64,000 nt of DNA from Promethearchaeota archaeon (GTDB lineage Archaea; Asgardarchaeota; Lokiarchaeia; Sigyniarchaeales; SOKP01): positions 16,984-80,983 of the forward strand of contig JAHLWS010000067.1 in the NCBI GenBank assembly GCA_019057795.1. The letters run 5' to 3'. Within the stretch, counting starts at the first letter, position 1; each line of letters opens with the position of its first letter. Below the pieces are notes generated by a model. It had not been told where the DNA came from, made no database searches, and worked only from the letters and a program-made list of their open reading frames with translations. The position numbers and the translations under genes are program-made. Of the stretch, positions 36,840 to 46,868 are shown piece after piece.

Positions 36840-37793
36840 TTATTCTACGTATTCTGGGTATTCTCCGAGTAACGGTGCGAAAAGTCTTTCGTACTCAACT
36901 GCCATACAATGAATACCTGCTGCTTTAGTAGATTTCTTGATCTCTGCAATGAAAGGCTTGAAAAAGTCAATATTTATCTTGTCAATAGCTGCATATTTGC
37001 CAGGCTTATTTCCTTTATTTTCCTTTTCTGCTTTTTTAAGAGCTTTCAATAGATCTTTTGGAACGCTAACTCCAGGGATATAGTTATCAAAATACCAAGC
37101 TATTCCGTGACTTTTTAATGGAAAGAGCCCAAGAAGCACTGGAACATTGTATTGTTCTAGTTCTTTTAGGAAGTCTTTTGCGTCGTCAATATCAAACGCT
37201 GTTTGAGTTTGGATAAAATCAATACCACGATCTACCTTACGACCAACCTTTAGGATTTCGGGTTCGCGAGGGTTACTGTTAGGGTTAGCAACGCAACCAA
37301 AATTCATTTCTATTTTGCCTCCCTTTAACTCGTTTCCTTCGTAGTCAGTTCCCTCATCAATCATAATAGAAAGCATTTCACAGAACTGTGTGCTATCAAT
37401 GTCATAAACTGCACGGGCTTTTTTATGATCTCCAAGAGCTGTATGGTCTCCTGTGAGAGTTAGAATGTTCTTCAACCCCAAAACTGCACCAGCTACTACA
37501 TCCCCAAAAAGTGCTACTCGATTTCGATCCCTAACTGTGACTTGCCATACTGCTTCAATTCCCGCTTCTTCTTGGATTTTGTAGCTTGGGACCAATGATG
37601 CCATGTAGGCATCGCCTTGTGGACCATCCGTTACATTTGCTGCTACGATTCTTTTAGTCTTTTTCATCTCCTTTGCGGAATGGATAATCTCGCTAAGATC
37701 CAGAATTTTCTTTGGCTCTAGCTCACCAGTGAAAACAAAATGGCCCGCTTCGATCGCTTTGCATAATTGGCTATACGCCTTTCTTTTTGCCAT
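36840..37793 (-). CDS. metF: Methylenetetrahydrofolate reductase (MetF type), module 2
   Basis: 317 residues, clearly paralogous to the MetF at 26452-27381 (shared early G-E-L-E-P, T-G-D-H-T-A-L-G-D, G-I-H-C-M-A). The ATG is immediately adjacent to the metV stop, so translation is coupled. In this setting MetF reduction of the methylene carrier is probably driven by or coupled to the Hdr complex encoded upstream, an electron-bifurcating MTHFR type known from acetogens and proposed for archaea. Confidence 0.92.
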   Translation of the reverse strand: MAKRKAYSQLCKAIEAGHFVFTGELEPKKILDLSEIIHSAKEMKKTKRIVAANVTDGPQGDAYMASLVPSYKIQEEAGIEAVWQVTVRDRNRVALFGDVVAGAVLGLKNILTLTGDHTALGDHKKARAVYDIDSTQFCEMLSIMIDEGTDYEGNELKGGKIEMNFGCVANPNSNPREPEILKVGRKVDRGIDFIQTQTAFDIDDAKDFLKELEQYNVPVLLGLFPLKSHGIAWYFDNYIPGVSVPKDLLKALKKAEKENKGNKPGKYAAIDKINIDFFKPFIAEIKKSTKAAGIHCMAVEYERLFAPLLGEYPEYVE

Positions 37794-38498
37794 TTAATTT
37801 TCCGCCTCCGTTTTTTCTTCTTCATTAGTATATTCCTTATTGATAACTAAGTATCCAGGACTGGTAGACGTGCGAAAGTCCCTTGGGGGTCTGTATTTTT
37901 TAAAGAGATCGAGTCTATTAAATTCTTTTAACCTCGTCCAAATGCGTACCCACGCGCAAGGAAGCGTATAACCACCTACTTCACACATCCCATCTACCAT
38001 TCCTCCACAGGGTCCGTTACTTAAGTGTTTAGCACATCCTGCTCGGGGACATAATCCCCCAGTCTCTCCAATTATACAATCTCCGCACTCCTCACAATAT
38101 TCAATGAAATTATTCTCACCACTGTCTTGTACGCCTCCAAACATGCTATCTTGGGCGGGGAAAGTTAACTTACTGGGAAGCACTTTATTCAGCATTACGA
38201 CACCAAGCCCACAAGCAAGAGAAACTATAGCTTCGCAGTCGTCGATGTAAGGTCGCACTGTTGTTGCTGCAACTCTATCGTCACACTGTCTTAATACCGT
38301 TATTGCTTTCCACGTTAACTTCTTACCTTCAGTTCGGGCTTTTAATTCTAAAAGTTGTCCAAGAACTTTTGCTTCATTTATGGAGCGTGGTGGTTGACAG
38401 CAACCATCGCATCCAGCTATTAATATCTTGTTATAGCTCTTAACCATTTCATAAATTTCGTTTATGTCTTTTTGTTGTGTAATTATCATATCATACAC
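37794..38498 (-). CDS. metV: MetV-type Cys-rich partner of MetF, module 2
   Basis: 234 residues. It has the same cysteine layout as the module-1 MetV: N-terminal C-D-G-C-C, central S-L-A-C-G-L-G, then C-E-E-C-G-D-C and later P-C-G-G-M-V-D-G, ending in a zinc/iron-sulphur-binding domain. An acidic Glu-rich tail (last 15 residues) is unique to this copy. Stop and the metF start touch without gap. It links MetF to Hdr-derived electrons in the usual model. Confidence 0.9.
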   Translation of the reverse strand: MYDMIITQQKDINEIYEMVKSYNKILIAGCDGCCQPPRSINEAKVLGQLLELKARTEGKKLTWKAITVLRQCDDRVAATTVRPYIDDCEAIVSLACGLGVVMLNKVLPSKLTFPAQDSMFGGVQDSGENNFIEYCEECGDCIIGETGGLCPRAGCAKHLSNGPCGGMVDGMCEVGGYTLPCAWVRIWTRLKEFNRLDLFKKYRPPRDFRTSTSPGYLVINKEYTNEEEKTEAEN

Positions 38499-38572
38499 GC
38501 TTTTTATTCTTGATTTTTCAGATTTTATTAGATTTTTATTATTTGCTTAAATCGTAAAAAAAGTTTTTTTTA

Positions 38573-39457
38573 TTATATTTTTAATTTTTCCATTAATTTC
38601 GTTGGTTTTACACTTCGTTGCTTTAAAGCTAGCTTTGTTGTATCGACTCCCAAAGCGATTGCCATTAATTCTGCTAGATATAGAACTGGAATATCAAGTT
38701 CTTTCTCACTTTTTCTGGAGATCAATTTTTCTTTTCTATCGTATTGGGTAGCACAAGCGGGACAAACGGCAACCATTCCATCTACTTCTTTGTGGAAATT
38801 TTTTAAGTCTGTCATTTTTTCTTCGACTAAATTCATTCCTATTTCATCTTGTAATCTAGCGCAGTACCCACAGCATTCAAGTTTAGTAGCAAATTCTACG
38901 GGCGAAGCTCCTATAGCTTTTAGTATTTTATCCATGCTCTCAGGCCGTTCGGGATGATCAAATTGCATTATTTTTGAAGGTCTTATAAGATGACAACCAT
39001 AATGCGAAGCAATATTTAAACTATCTAACGGTTTAACAACTTTGCTTTTAATCTTTTCAAGCATCTCATCTTGGCTAAACAATTCCGCAAAATGAATAAC
39101 TTTTGAAGTCCCTTTATATTCGATGCCAAGCTTTCCTAGAACGGCATTTACTCTATCAAATGCTGCCTTATCTTCTTTTAATAAAACATGGACCGTTTTT
39201 AAGGTCTCATAACATCCAGAACACACGGTCATGATGTCTAATCCAAGTTTTTCGGCAATAGATAGATTTCTCGCTCCTAATGTTAACCAAGTATCAATAT
39301 TGAGCGATTGAGTTGCAACAGGATCGGGACAACATCCCGCACCCTCCATCTCCTTATACTTTATTCCTAAGATTTTAGAGATTTCTCGAAAGGCTTTTTC
39401 AAAATGTGGCATTTTCAAAGGGATTGTACACCCTAAATACAACGCATATTCCATCAT
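38573..39457 (-). CDS. hdrB: Heterodisulfide reductase subunit B (CCG-domain protein)
   Basis: 294 residues with two CCG-type clusters: C10, C42-C43, C79-x2-C82 and C155, C195-C196, C199, C232-x2-C235. These hold the noncubane [4Fe-4S] clusters that reduce a disulphide or pass electrons. Its start overlaps the end of hdrC by four bases (ATGA). No CoM-S-S-CoB pathway genes are nearby, so the partner substrate may be other than heterodisulfide. Confidence 0.93.
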   Translation of the reverse strand: MMEYALYLGCTIPLKMPHFEKAFREISKILGIKYKEMEGAGCCPDPVATQSLNIDTWLTLGARNLSIAEKLGLDIMTVCSGCYETLKTVHVLLKEDKAAFDRVNAVLGKLGIEYKGTSKVIHFAELFSQDEMLEKIKSKVVKPLDSLNIASHYGCHLIRPSKIMQFDHPERPESMDKILKAIGASPVEFATKLECCGYCARLQDEIGMNLVEEKMTDLKNFHKEVDGMVAVCPACATQYDRKEKLISRKSEKELDIPVLYLAELMAIALGVDTTKLALKQRSVKPTKLMEKLKI

Positions 39458-39990
39458 TTTTCATCATCCTCTTCTTTTTTTATTAAATTCCCTAGTCCGG
39501 TCTCTTTTATTATGAATTGAATCTCATCTAAGTTAGGACCTACGATATTTGGTAAGTCCATTTTGTTTCTCCTTCTGTCTATAGTAGTTTTCATACCACC
39601 TGTATATGGTATTACAAAACCATTAGTATAAATCGTATTTATCGTAACAGAATATTCTATCGGCACATTTCCTTCTTTCACTGCCATGTTTCTTAGAAGC
39701 GCTAAGATAAACGAATAATCTACATTCTTTGGACATCTTTCTGTGCACCGATGGCATAGTGAGCACGTCCATATAGCGTTGCTCGATAAAACTTCTTCTC
39801 TCAATCCTAAAAGGCATGAAGCAACAACTCTATGAGGTTGTAAATCGACATATTCCGTTACTGTGCAACCAGAGCTACATACTCCGCATTGAATACACTT
39901 TAATAAAGATTTTGCCCCCACTTTTTCGCTAATTTCGTACCTAAAATTGTTATCTAAATCTTTAGCTTGTTTTACAACATTATCAGACAT
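39454..39990 (-). CDS. hdrC: Heterodisulfide reductase subunit C
   Basis: 178 residues with two [4Fe-4S] motifs, C32-C35-C38-C42 and C76-C79-C82-C86 (CxxCxxCxxxC). It relays electrons between HdrA and HdrB. It follows hdrA by three bases and overlaps hdrB by four. An early Val-start extension is not needed; the ATG at 39990 is well placed. Confidence 0.93.
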   Translation of the reverse strand: MSDNVVKQAKDLDNNFRYEISEKVGAKSLLKCIQCGVCSSGCTVTEYVDLQPHRVVASCLLGLREEVLSSNAIWTCSLCHRCTERCPKNVDYSFILALLRNMAVKEGNVPIEYSVTINTIYTNGFVIPYTGGMKTTIDRRRNKMDLPNIVGPNLDEIQFIIKETGLGNLIKKEEDDEK

Positions 39991-39993
39991 TTT

Positions 39994-42900
39994 TTAAGCA
40001 CCCTCCTTAGCTTTTTCTTTTTTTTCAATTTTATCACCTGTTTTACTTAGTGGTCCAAGTTCTTTTACTTTATTAACGAATTCGGTAATGACTTGAGAGA
40101 AACGTTTACCTTCGCTAGCTGATATCCATTCAAGTCGGTAACGTTCAGGATTAATTCCTACACTTTCTAATGTTTCTTGAATCTCATTGTAACGCCTTAA
40201 CATGTCGTAATTGCCTTCTATATAGTGACAATCTCCAATGTGGCATCCGCCAATTAACACTCCGTCGGCACCTTCCAAAAATGCTTGTAATATGAAACTT
40301 TTAGGAATTCTTCCAGTACACATAACTCTAATAGGTCTAATATTAGGGGGATATTGAAATCTACTTACACCACAAGTATCTGCTCCCGCATAGCTACACC
40401 AATTGCATAAGAAAGCTACAATCCTAGGTCTTTCGTCTATAAAATCTCCTTTAACTGCTTCTGTAATCATTGGGTATATTTGATCGTCAGCAAAATGTTG
40501 CATAGTAATTGCCCCTGCAGGACACGCTGCCGAACAATCTCCACACCCTTTACACAATAAAGGGTTAGACTCTGAAACCAACACTTCGTTATCGAAATTG
40601 ACTCCAATAGCTCCGAAGTTACATACCTCCTCGCATTTTTGACAGGCTATACATAATGCCGGGTTAACAATTGAAACCAGTGGTTCGTTTTCTACCTCTC
40701 CAGAAATCAACGGGATTAGCGCATGAGCAGCAGCAGCTCGTCCTTGAGATATTGAATCAGCAATACCTTTTGGACCGTGAGCAGTACCAGCTAAATAAAT
40801 TCCATCAGTCGCAAAATCAACGGGTCTTAATTTTACATGAGCTTCTAAAAAGAACCCTTTTTGGTCTCTGGCGCACTTTATGAATTCTCCAAGTTTTTTA
40901 GTATCATAGGGTACTAAAGGCGTTGACAGGACTACCTTGTCGGCTTCGATGTTAAGAGTTATTTGAGTTAAAATATCGTTAACCTTGACATTAATTTTTC
41001 CATTAACGAGATCAACTTCGGGGTAATCGTTAAATCGAATGTAGTTGATATTTTCACGAGCTTTCCAGTAATATTGTTCTTCATCAGTTCCTACGCGTAT
41101 ATCTCTATAGAGAACGTAGATTTGCGAATTAGGGTAATTTTCTTTTATGTATAAAGCGTGTCTTATAGATTCAGAGCAACATATTAAGGAACAGTAAGTA
41201 ACTCCATTACCGCCTTCAGGTTGTCGCGAAGCAACGCAGTGAATAAAGACGAAAGTCTCGCCATCCTTTAGTTCATCGTCTCTTAACTTTTGAGATAGTT
41301 CTAGTTGAGTCATTATTCTCTCATCTTCCCCGTAATGGTACCAACCTTTTGGTTTATATTCGTAAGCGCCAGTAGCTGCGATTATAACTCCAACATTTAA
41401 ATCTGTGCTATTCTCATCAGTTAAATTTTTAACTTTGATGTTAAAATCTCCTATTGAACCCTTAACCTCTACAACTTCGGAATTTAAGTAAGCCGTGAGA
41501 TTTTTTAACCCGTTAAATTCTTTAAGCCTCTCTTCTAAAAACTGTTTTGAGTCAATTCTATCGAAATTAAGCTTATAAATAAGGTTTAATTGCCCACCTA
41601 ATTTGTCGTCTTTCTCTATAAGGTGTACTTTGAAGCCTTTTTTGGCAATTTCCATAGCAGCAGACATTCCAGCGATACCTCCACCGATTATTAACGCCTC
41701 TGGGACAACATCTCCCTTAATTCTAATTTCTGATTTTTGAAATCGTACACGCGCTACGCCCATTCTTATTAGATCTTTTGCTTTATCTGTCGCCTTTTCA
41801 TATTCCTTCATATGAACCCAAGAATCTAATTCCCGAATACTTACGAAATTAAATAAATATTCGTTTAGTCCTGCTTCTCGAATAGTTTTTTGAAATAATG
41901 GTTCGTGAGTTCTTGGTGTGCACGCAGCAACTATTACCCGGTTTAAGTCTAATTCCACAATCTTTTCCTTAATAATGTCTTGTGTGAGACTTGAACAACT
42001 ATATTTGTTGTCCATCGAGAAAACTACATTTGGAAGCGTTTTGGAATACTCAACAAGCGCCGGAATATCCATATAACCCCCTATATTTACTCCACACTTA
42101 CAAACAAATACTCCTATTCTTGGTTCGTCTCTGGGATTTACTACTTTTAAGGGAGGCAAAATAACCTCTAATTCTTCAGGACTTAAAGGAACGGCATGCA
42201 CAGCGCCTAAAGCCGCTGCCCCTCCAGCTTTTGCTACTGAATTAGCTATGTCGTCAGGGGATTGACAAGAACCAGATACATAAATCCCATCCCGAGTAGA
42301 CCGTAGATCTTCGGTCGAATTTTTTGTTTTAAAAAACCCTAATTCGTTTGTTTCAATCCCTAACATTTCGGCAAGCTTTTCGGTTCCCTTACGGGGGATC
42401 ACTGCGTTTGCCAACACAACCAAATCAAATTCACTAGTTTCAACGTCTCCCGTATCTAGGTTCGCGTGTTTTACAAAAAGGTTATGATTCTCGGGATTTT
42501 CTCGAATATCACCGGGAATGCCGCGATAATAAATTAATTTGTATTCATCTTTTGCTCTTTCAATGAATTCTTCTTGATTTTTTCCGATTACACGAGTATC
42601 GTTGAAAAATATCGTCACATTTGTGTCTGGAGCGTGTTCTCGAGTGACAACCCCTTCTTTGGCCATATACATACAACAGAATTTCGAACAATAAGCACAT
42701 AAATCCTCATTTCGAGAACCAACGCACCCAATAAAACCAATTTCGTGGGCGTGTTTTTTATCTGAGGGTCTAAGCAATTGTCCTTCAGTAGGACCAGATG
42801 CGCTTAATAAACGTTCATATTGCATTGCTGTAATAACATTAGGATACTCTCCGTAATGGTATCTATCTATTGGTGTTGGATCTAATAGGTCTATTCCTGT

Positions 42901-43479
42901 AGCAACAATAATTGATGCCACATTATACTCAACTACTTCGTCTTTCATATCCCAAGTAATAGCTTCAGCTTCACACTCTTTTTCGCATAATAGGCACGCA
43001 TCTTTCGTTAGATATAGACATTTTTCAGCATCAATGATTGCCTTTCTTGGTACGGCTTGTGGAAAAGGGATATATATTGCTGTGCGGTTTCCCATTCCTT
43101 CTTCGAACTCGCTCGAAATCTTTTTCATGGGGCACTTTTCCATACAAGCGCCGCAACCTGTACATTTATCCCAATCAACATATCGTGCTTTTTTAACGAT
43201 CTTTACTTTAAAATTACCTGCTTCGCCAGATACTTCTTGAACTTCCGAATACATGAGAAGTTCTACATTAGGATGTCTAGCTACTTCCACCATTTTTGGT
43301 GCTAAAATACAAATCGAACAATCTAAGGTTGGAAATGTTTTATCAAGTTGAGCCATACGTCCACCAACCGAGGATGTTTTTTCGACTAGAATTACTTTAT
43401 AACCTTGCTCACCCAAAGTAAGGCTGGCTTCAATTCCCGAAATTCCTGCTCCTATTACCATTATATTACTATTTGGCAT
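39994..43479 (-). CDS. hdrA: Heterodisulfide reductase subunit A with duplicated half and fused MvhD-like domain
   Basis: 1161 residues. The first ~440 form an HdrA-type flavoprotein (FAD motif GAGISGIEAS; ferredoxin-like cysteines near 105). From about 450 a second HdrA unit begins with the canonical C-K-C-G-V motif and a second FAD motif GGGIAGMSAA (near 597). Two [4Fe-4S] motifs follow near 945 and 975, then an MvhD-like domain (C-N-W-C-S-Y-A-G-A-D-T-C near 1025) to the end. The fused MvhD suggests direct electron input from a hydrogenase or ferredoxin partner and flavin-based electron bifurcation. No Mvh hydrogenase genes lie in the window. Confidence 0.92.
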   Translation of the reverse strand: MPNSNIMVIGAGISGIEASLTLGEQGYKVILVEKTSSVGGRMAQLDKTFPTLDCSICILAPKMVEVARHPNVELLMYSEVQEVSGEAGNFKVKIVKKARYVDWDKCTGCGACMEKCPMKKISSEFEEGMGNRTAIYIPFPQAVPRKAIIDAEKCLYLTKDACLLCEKECEAEAITWDMKDEVVEYNVASIIVATGIDLLDPTPIDRYHYGEYPNVITAMQYERLLSASGPTEGQLLRPSDKKHAHEIGFIGCVGSRNEDLCAYCSKFCCMYMAKEGVVTREHAPDTNVTIFFNDTRVIGKNQEEFIERAKDEYKLIYYRGIPGDIRENPENHNLFVKHANLDTGDVETSEFDLVVLANAVIPRKGTEKLAEMLGIETNELGFFKTKNSTEDLRSTRDGIYVSGSCQSPDDIANSVAKAGGAAALGAVHAVPLSPEELEVILPPLKVVNPRDEPRIGVFVCKCGVNIGGYMDIPALVEYSKTLPNVVFSMDNKYSCSSLTQDIIKEKIVELDLNRVIVAACTPRTHEPLFQKTIREAGLNEYLFNFVSIRELDSWVHMKEYEKATDKAKDLIRMGVARVRFQKSEIRIKGDVVPEALIIGGGIAGMSAAMEIAKKGFKVHLIEKDDKLGGQLNLIYKLNFDRIDSKQFLEERLKEFNGLKNLTAYLNSEVVEVKGSIGDFNIKVKNLTDENSTDLNVGVIIAATGAYEYKPKGWYHYGEDERIMTQLELSQKLRDDELKDGETFVFIHCVASRQPEGGNGVTYCSLICCSESIRHALYIKENYPNSQIYVLYRDIRVGTDEEQYYWKARENINYIRFNDYPEVDLVNGKINVKVNDILTQITLNIEADKVVLSTPLVPYDTKKLGEFIKCARDQKGFFLEAHVKLRPVDFATDGIYLAGTAHGPKGIADSISQGRAAAAHALIPLISGEVENEPLVSIVNPALCIACQKCEEVCNFGAIGVNFDNEVLVSESNPLLCKGCGDCSAACPAGAITMQHFADDQIYPMITEAVKGDFIDERPRIVAFLCNWCSYAGADTCGVSRFQYPPNIRPIRVMCTGRIPKSFILQAFLEGADGVLIGGCHIGDCHYIEGNYDMLRRYNEIQETLESVGINPERYRLEWISASEGKRFSQVITEFVNKVKELGPLSKTGDKIEKKEKAKEGA

Positions 43480-43550
43480 AATTTTTTCTTCAGTTTTTGA
43501 TTATTTTTTTAATATTTTTTTATTAATTTTCGTTGCTTATCTAAAATTAA

Positions 43551-43835
43551 TTGTCCTTTTTGAAAATAATTGTTTATATTATAAACTTATATTTTTATAA
43601 TTTACTTAATAGGTTAAGAATATATATAAATATTTCTCTGTTTGACGAAAATGACAAGTTTTTTGTTGAAGATTTACAAAAAAAAAGCTTTATTGATCAA
43701 AATTCTGAACAATTCTTTCTTATTTTAATAAATTTTTGCTCAAAAAGTGTCAATTTGGCAATAGAGCGTTTCTTCTCTAAGAAAATTGATGACATTTTCG
43801 TTAATTTTACGATTATTAAGATTTCAGATACCTAA
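43551..43835 (+). CDS. Uncertain small ORF, possibly roadblock/longin-like remnant
   Basis: An open frame with only a TTG start ending at 43835. Residues 20-50 (I-Y-I-N-I-S-L-F-D-E-N-D) resemble the first strands of roadblock/longin domains, often near small GTPases in Asgard archaea, and the next gene is a GTPase. The Phe/Lys-rich rest is not recognised. It may be a truncated remnant or a real small protein. Confidence 0.3.
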   Translation: MSFLKIIVYIINLYFYNLLNRLRIYINISLFDENDKFFVEDLQKKSFIDQNSEQFFLILINFCSKSVNLAIERFFSKKIDDIFVNFTIIKISDT

Positions 43836-44021
43836 ATAGTTAAAAAAAATAATAAATAATAACAAGTTGATAGCGCTTATCAAAATGTTATAAAAATTAA
43901 TAGAAGATAGTAGAAATCGATTTAATTTTTTCTAAAAGTATAAAGTCATGTTATATAGATATTAATCAATATAATAAAATAAAACAAGTTAATAATCAAA
44001 TAATAAACAATTAATACAATA

Positions 44022-44060
44022 AGAATCCGACAAAAGCTTTATTGGTACCTGTAGGATTCT
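44022..44060. promoter_or_regulatory. Inverted repeat abutting the start of the GTPase gene
   Basis: AGAATCC (44022-44028) and GGATTCT (44054-44060) pair perfectly across 25 bases, and the second arm ends directly at the ATG 44061. No ribosome-binding sequence is present. It could fold at the mRNA start or bind a dimeric protein at the promoter. Confidence 0.4.
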
Positions 44061-44759
44061 ATGAATGTGCTGAAAATCATGAAAATAGTTGTGTCTGGCC
44101 CTCTCCATTGCGGAAAGTCAAGTTTTATCAAATTTTTAGATGAAAAAGCCTTAAATGTCGAAGCAAAAGCTAGGGATAATAAGTTTTATACGGTTGGAAT
44201 GGACTTAGGTGTGATTAGATTAAATGGGTTTGATGTCTTTTTATTTGGAACACCTGGTTTATTAAGATTCAAAGTTATGAGAGATGTAATCATTCAAGGG
44301 GCTGATGGGATTATTTTCATTTTTGATGCGGCTCATCCTGAAAAAGATGAAGATGCATTAATCATATTAAATGCCCTTAGAAAAACAATAGGAGTTGGTA
44401 CGCCAATAGTTTATTTAGCAAACAAGCAAGATATTGCTGGTGCGAGACACTCTGAGATAGTAAGATCACAGAATTACTTACACGACGACGCTATGATTTT
44501 TTCGACAAGCACAAGGACAGGAGAAAATTTAAAAGAATCTTTGAAATATCTTGTAAATCTGATATACGATAATTATTCTTCCCTCCTCACAGTACTTCGT
44601 TCATATGAAACAAATATTGAAGGATTGGCTGAAAAGTTAGAAAAAAATCCTGTTGAGATGAGAGATTTGTTAAACAACCTTGAAATAAAGAGGTTTATTG
44701 AGGTTGACAGGCTCAGAAGAACTTACAAAGTAAAACAAGGGTTAAAACTCTTGTTGTAA
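44061..44759 (+). CDS. Small GTPase with C-terminal winged-helix-like extension
   Basis: 232 residues. P-loop GPLHCGKS at 13-20, G3 reads F-G-T-P-G (62-66, without the usual Asp), G4 NKQD at 121-124. After the ~180-residue G domain comes a ~50-residue tail resembling a winged helix. Such GTPases are typical of Asgard archaea; the target is unknown. An in-frame Met at position 7 could be an alternative start. Confidence 0.82.
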   Translation: MNVLKIMKIVVSGPLHCGKSSFIKFLDEKALNVEAKARDNKFYTVGMDLGVIRLNGFDVFLFGTPGLLRFKVMRDVIIQGADGIIFIFDAAHPEKDEDALIILNALRKTIGVGTPIVYLANKQDIAGARHSEIVRSQNYLHDDAMIFSTSTRTGENLKESLKYLVNLIYDNYSSLLTVLRSYETNIEGLAEKLEKNPVEMRDLLNNLEIKRFIEVDRLRRTYKVKQGLKLLL

Positions 44760-44814
44760 AGTTTGGAGTTTATTTTTTAGCCATATAATCTGTTTTTTGA
44801 TAATTAATTTACTT

Positions 44815-46707
44815 TTACGCCAAATCAGAAGGCAAGATATCATCTTTACCGTATTTTTTCCATAATTTATTTAATTCTGATCTTTGTTTAGTATGAACTT
44901 CCCAGAAAAATCTTGGAATATCTTTTTCTGCCTTATACATTTCTTCCATGCGATCCAATTTATCAAGCAATTTTTTGATTTTTAACTTAAATTGCTCTGT
45001 GTAATCTTCTTGAGAATAATCTTTATCTAATTCTAATTTAAACAATGCTTTCAGATCTTTATATTTCGGAAGATATCCAATCGGTGTTTCAATCGCACCG
45101 AAGTCTCCTTGAGTACGGCCTTCCGCCCAAATAACCCATACTTTCTTATCCAACATGCCATTTAGATACTTACTTTCTTTATTTTTAAGAAAATAATTAG
45201 TAGAGAATACTTTTGGACAATGTTTTAATTTCTTGCCAAATTTTTGGTGATTTTTTAAGTACTTTCCCAATGGCACAACTAGAAAATCTAAATTTGCCAT
45301 TGGACTAGCTTTTCTAACGCCTACCGCACCAAGAGTAGCTGAAGTTGTTTCAGATTCAATAGTTGCCCCCATAAAAATTCCATATTCCCAACTTAAGCTT
45401 TCAACAACAGGAGGCATTGTATCCGAATCTCTACCACCATAGAGGATGCCGTGAATGGGTACGCCATTAGGGTCTTCTAATTTGGGATCGCAATTAGATA
45501 GGTCAGTAAGATTTATTGTATACCTGGCATTTGGATGGGCGAGAAGGATATTATTCCCATTTTCGTCAGTTTTTCCTTCAAACCAACTGCCAGAATAATT
45601 AAAGCCTTCTTTAGGGTGATCTTTTCCCATCCCAAGCCAATATGGTTTTCCGTCCTTTATGAGAACATTAGAATAAATTAATTCTCTTGGCGTTATAAGA
45701 GCTTCGTAAATTACGGGATCGTCTTTAGGATTTACATCTTTTATAATTCCAAATATTCCCTTTTCTATATTAACAGCATGTGTATAACCATCTTCCCAGC
45801 TACGAAGGTATGCAATATCGTCTCCAACAATTAGTTGTCCCGGAAGCATAGCTGTTGAAGTTTTTCCACAAGCACTTGGATAAGCCCCAGAAAAATAAGT
45901 AGTGCGATTTTTTCCTGTAGGACGAACCCCCAATATGAAATAATGTTCTGTAAGCCAATCTTCATTATTTGCCTTATTTATTGCTAATCGTAGAGCTAAT
46001 TTCTTTAATCCTAAAGAGTTGCCTGCGTATTGATTGTTTACGGACAAAACCCGATCTTCTTGTAAATCTACATATATGCGACGTTTATTGAAATTTTTAG
46101 TAACTGGAGGATCTCCATCGAGTTCACCGGCAGAATGGATGAAGTAAAAGAAGTCATCAGAACCATTAAGATCTTTGAATTCTTCGTAGCCGACACGATA
46201 CAAAAGGTCTTCTGAATGTGCGACATAAAACGAATCCGTGAGTTGTAGAGCTCCGATTGTAAATTTAGAATTTAGAGGACCAAGGCAGAAAAATCTTACA
46301 AGACATTCTTTTCCTTTCATACATCCATCCATAATTTCTAATACTTCTTTGAGTCCTTCATCCCTATCCATTGTATTTATCCAGGGACTCCTATATTCGC
46401 CTTTAGGAATTAGCACTTTAGTGTTTTCTTTATCTCTTGCTTGATCGTAAAAGCTATCGTAATGAATTGTATGTCCATTTATCTGAAGTTTAGTTTCTTC
46501 GTTGATGACGATGGCTTTTTGTCTCACATATTTGATATCTTCTTTAGAATCAGAAATTACTGTAACCTTACTAGGTTTACATAAGTCAACAAATTGCTTT
46601 ATAATCTTTAACACGTGTTCATTCTTCAAATTAAACAATTTTTCGACGTCATCTTGAGATATTAAATCTCTGTCCGCAAAATTTACAAAATCTTTTGTAA
46701 TGTCCAT
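44815..46707 (-). CDS. pckG: GTP-dependent phosphoenolpyruvate carboxykinase
   Basis: 630 residues. The kinase-1a loop S-A-C-G-K-T-S-T near 280-287, with the reactive Cys, is the signature of the GTP class. It interconverts oxaloacetate + GTP and PEP + CO2 + GDP, providing PEP for gluconeogenesis or acting anaplerotically. No other gluconeogenic genes are adjacent; it stands alone. Confidence 0.95.
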   Translation of the reverse strand: MDITKDFVNFADRDLISQDDVEKLFNLKNEHVLKIIKQFVDLCKPSKVTVISDSKEDIKYVRQKAIVINEETKLQINGHTIHYDSFYDQARDKENTKVLIPKGEYRSPWINTMDRDEGLKEVLEIMDGCMKGKECLVRFFCLGPLNSKFTIGALQLTDSFYVAHSEDLLYRVGYEEFKDLNGSDDFFYFIHSAGELDGDPPVTKNFNKRRIYVDLQEDRVLSVNNQYAGNSLGLKKLALRLAINKANNEDWLTEHYFILGVRPTGKNRTTYFSGAYPSACGKTSTAMLPGQLIVGDDIAYLRSWEDGYTHAVNIEKGIFGIIKDVNPKDDPVIYEALITPRELIYSNVLIKDGKPYWLGMGKDHPKEGFNYSGSWFEGKTDENGNNILLAHPNARYTINLTDLSNCDPKLEDPNGVPIHGILYGGRDSDTMPPVVESLSWEYGIFMGATIESETTSATLGAVGVRKASPMANLDFLVVPLGKYLKNHQKFGKKLKHCPKVFSTNYFLKNKESKYLNGMLDKKVWVIWAEGRTQGDFGAIETPIGYLPKYKDLKALFKLELDKDYSQEDYTEQFKLKIKKLLDKLDRMEEMYKAEKDIPRFFWEVHTKQRSELNKLWKKYGKDDILPSDLA

Positions 46708-46868
46708 CTTAATTCATTTAAAAAATATTTTTAGTTTATGGATAAAAAAGTGAAATTTTTATTAAAAATCTTTTTGAAGTTAGTGAAAAATTGAAAAATT
46801 TTTAAATAATATTCTAAAATAAACGAAAAGAAGAAAAAAATTAAGAAAAAAATGAAGTAATTTACATT

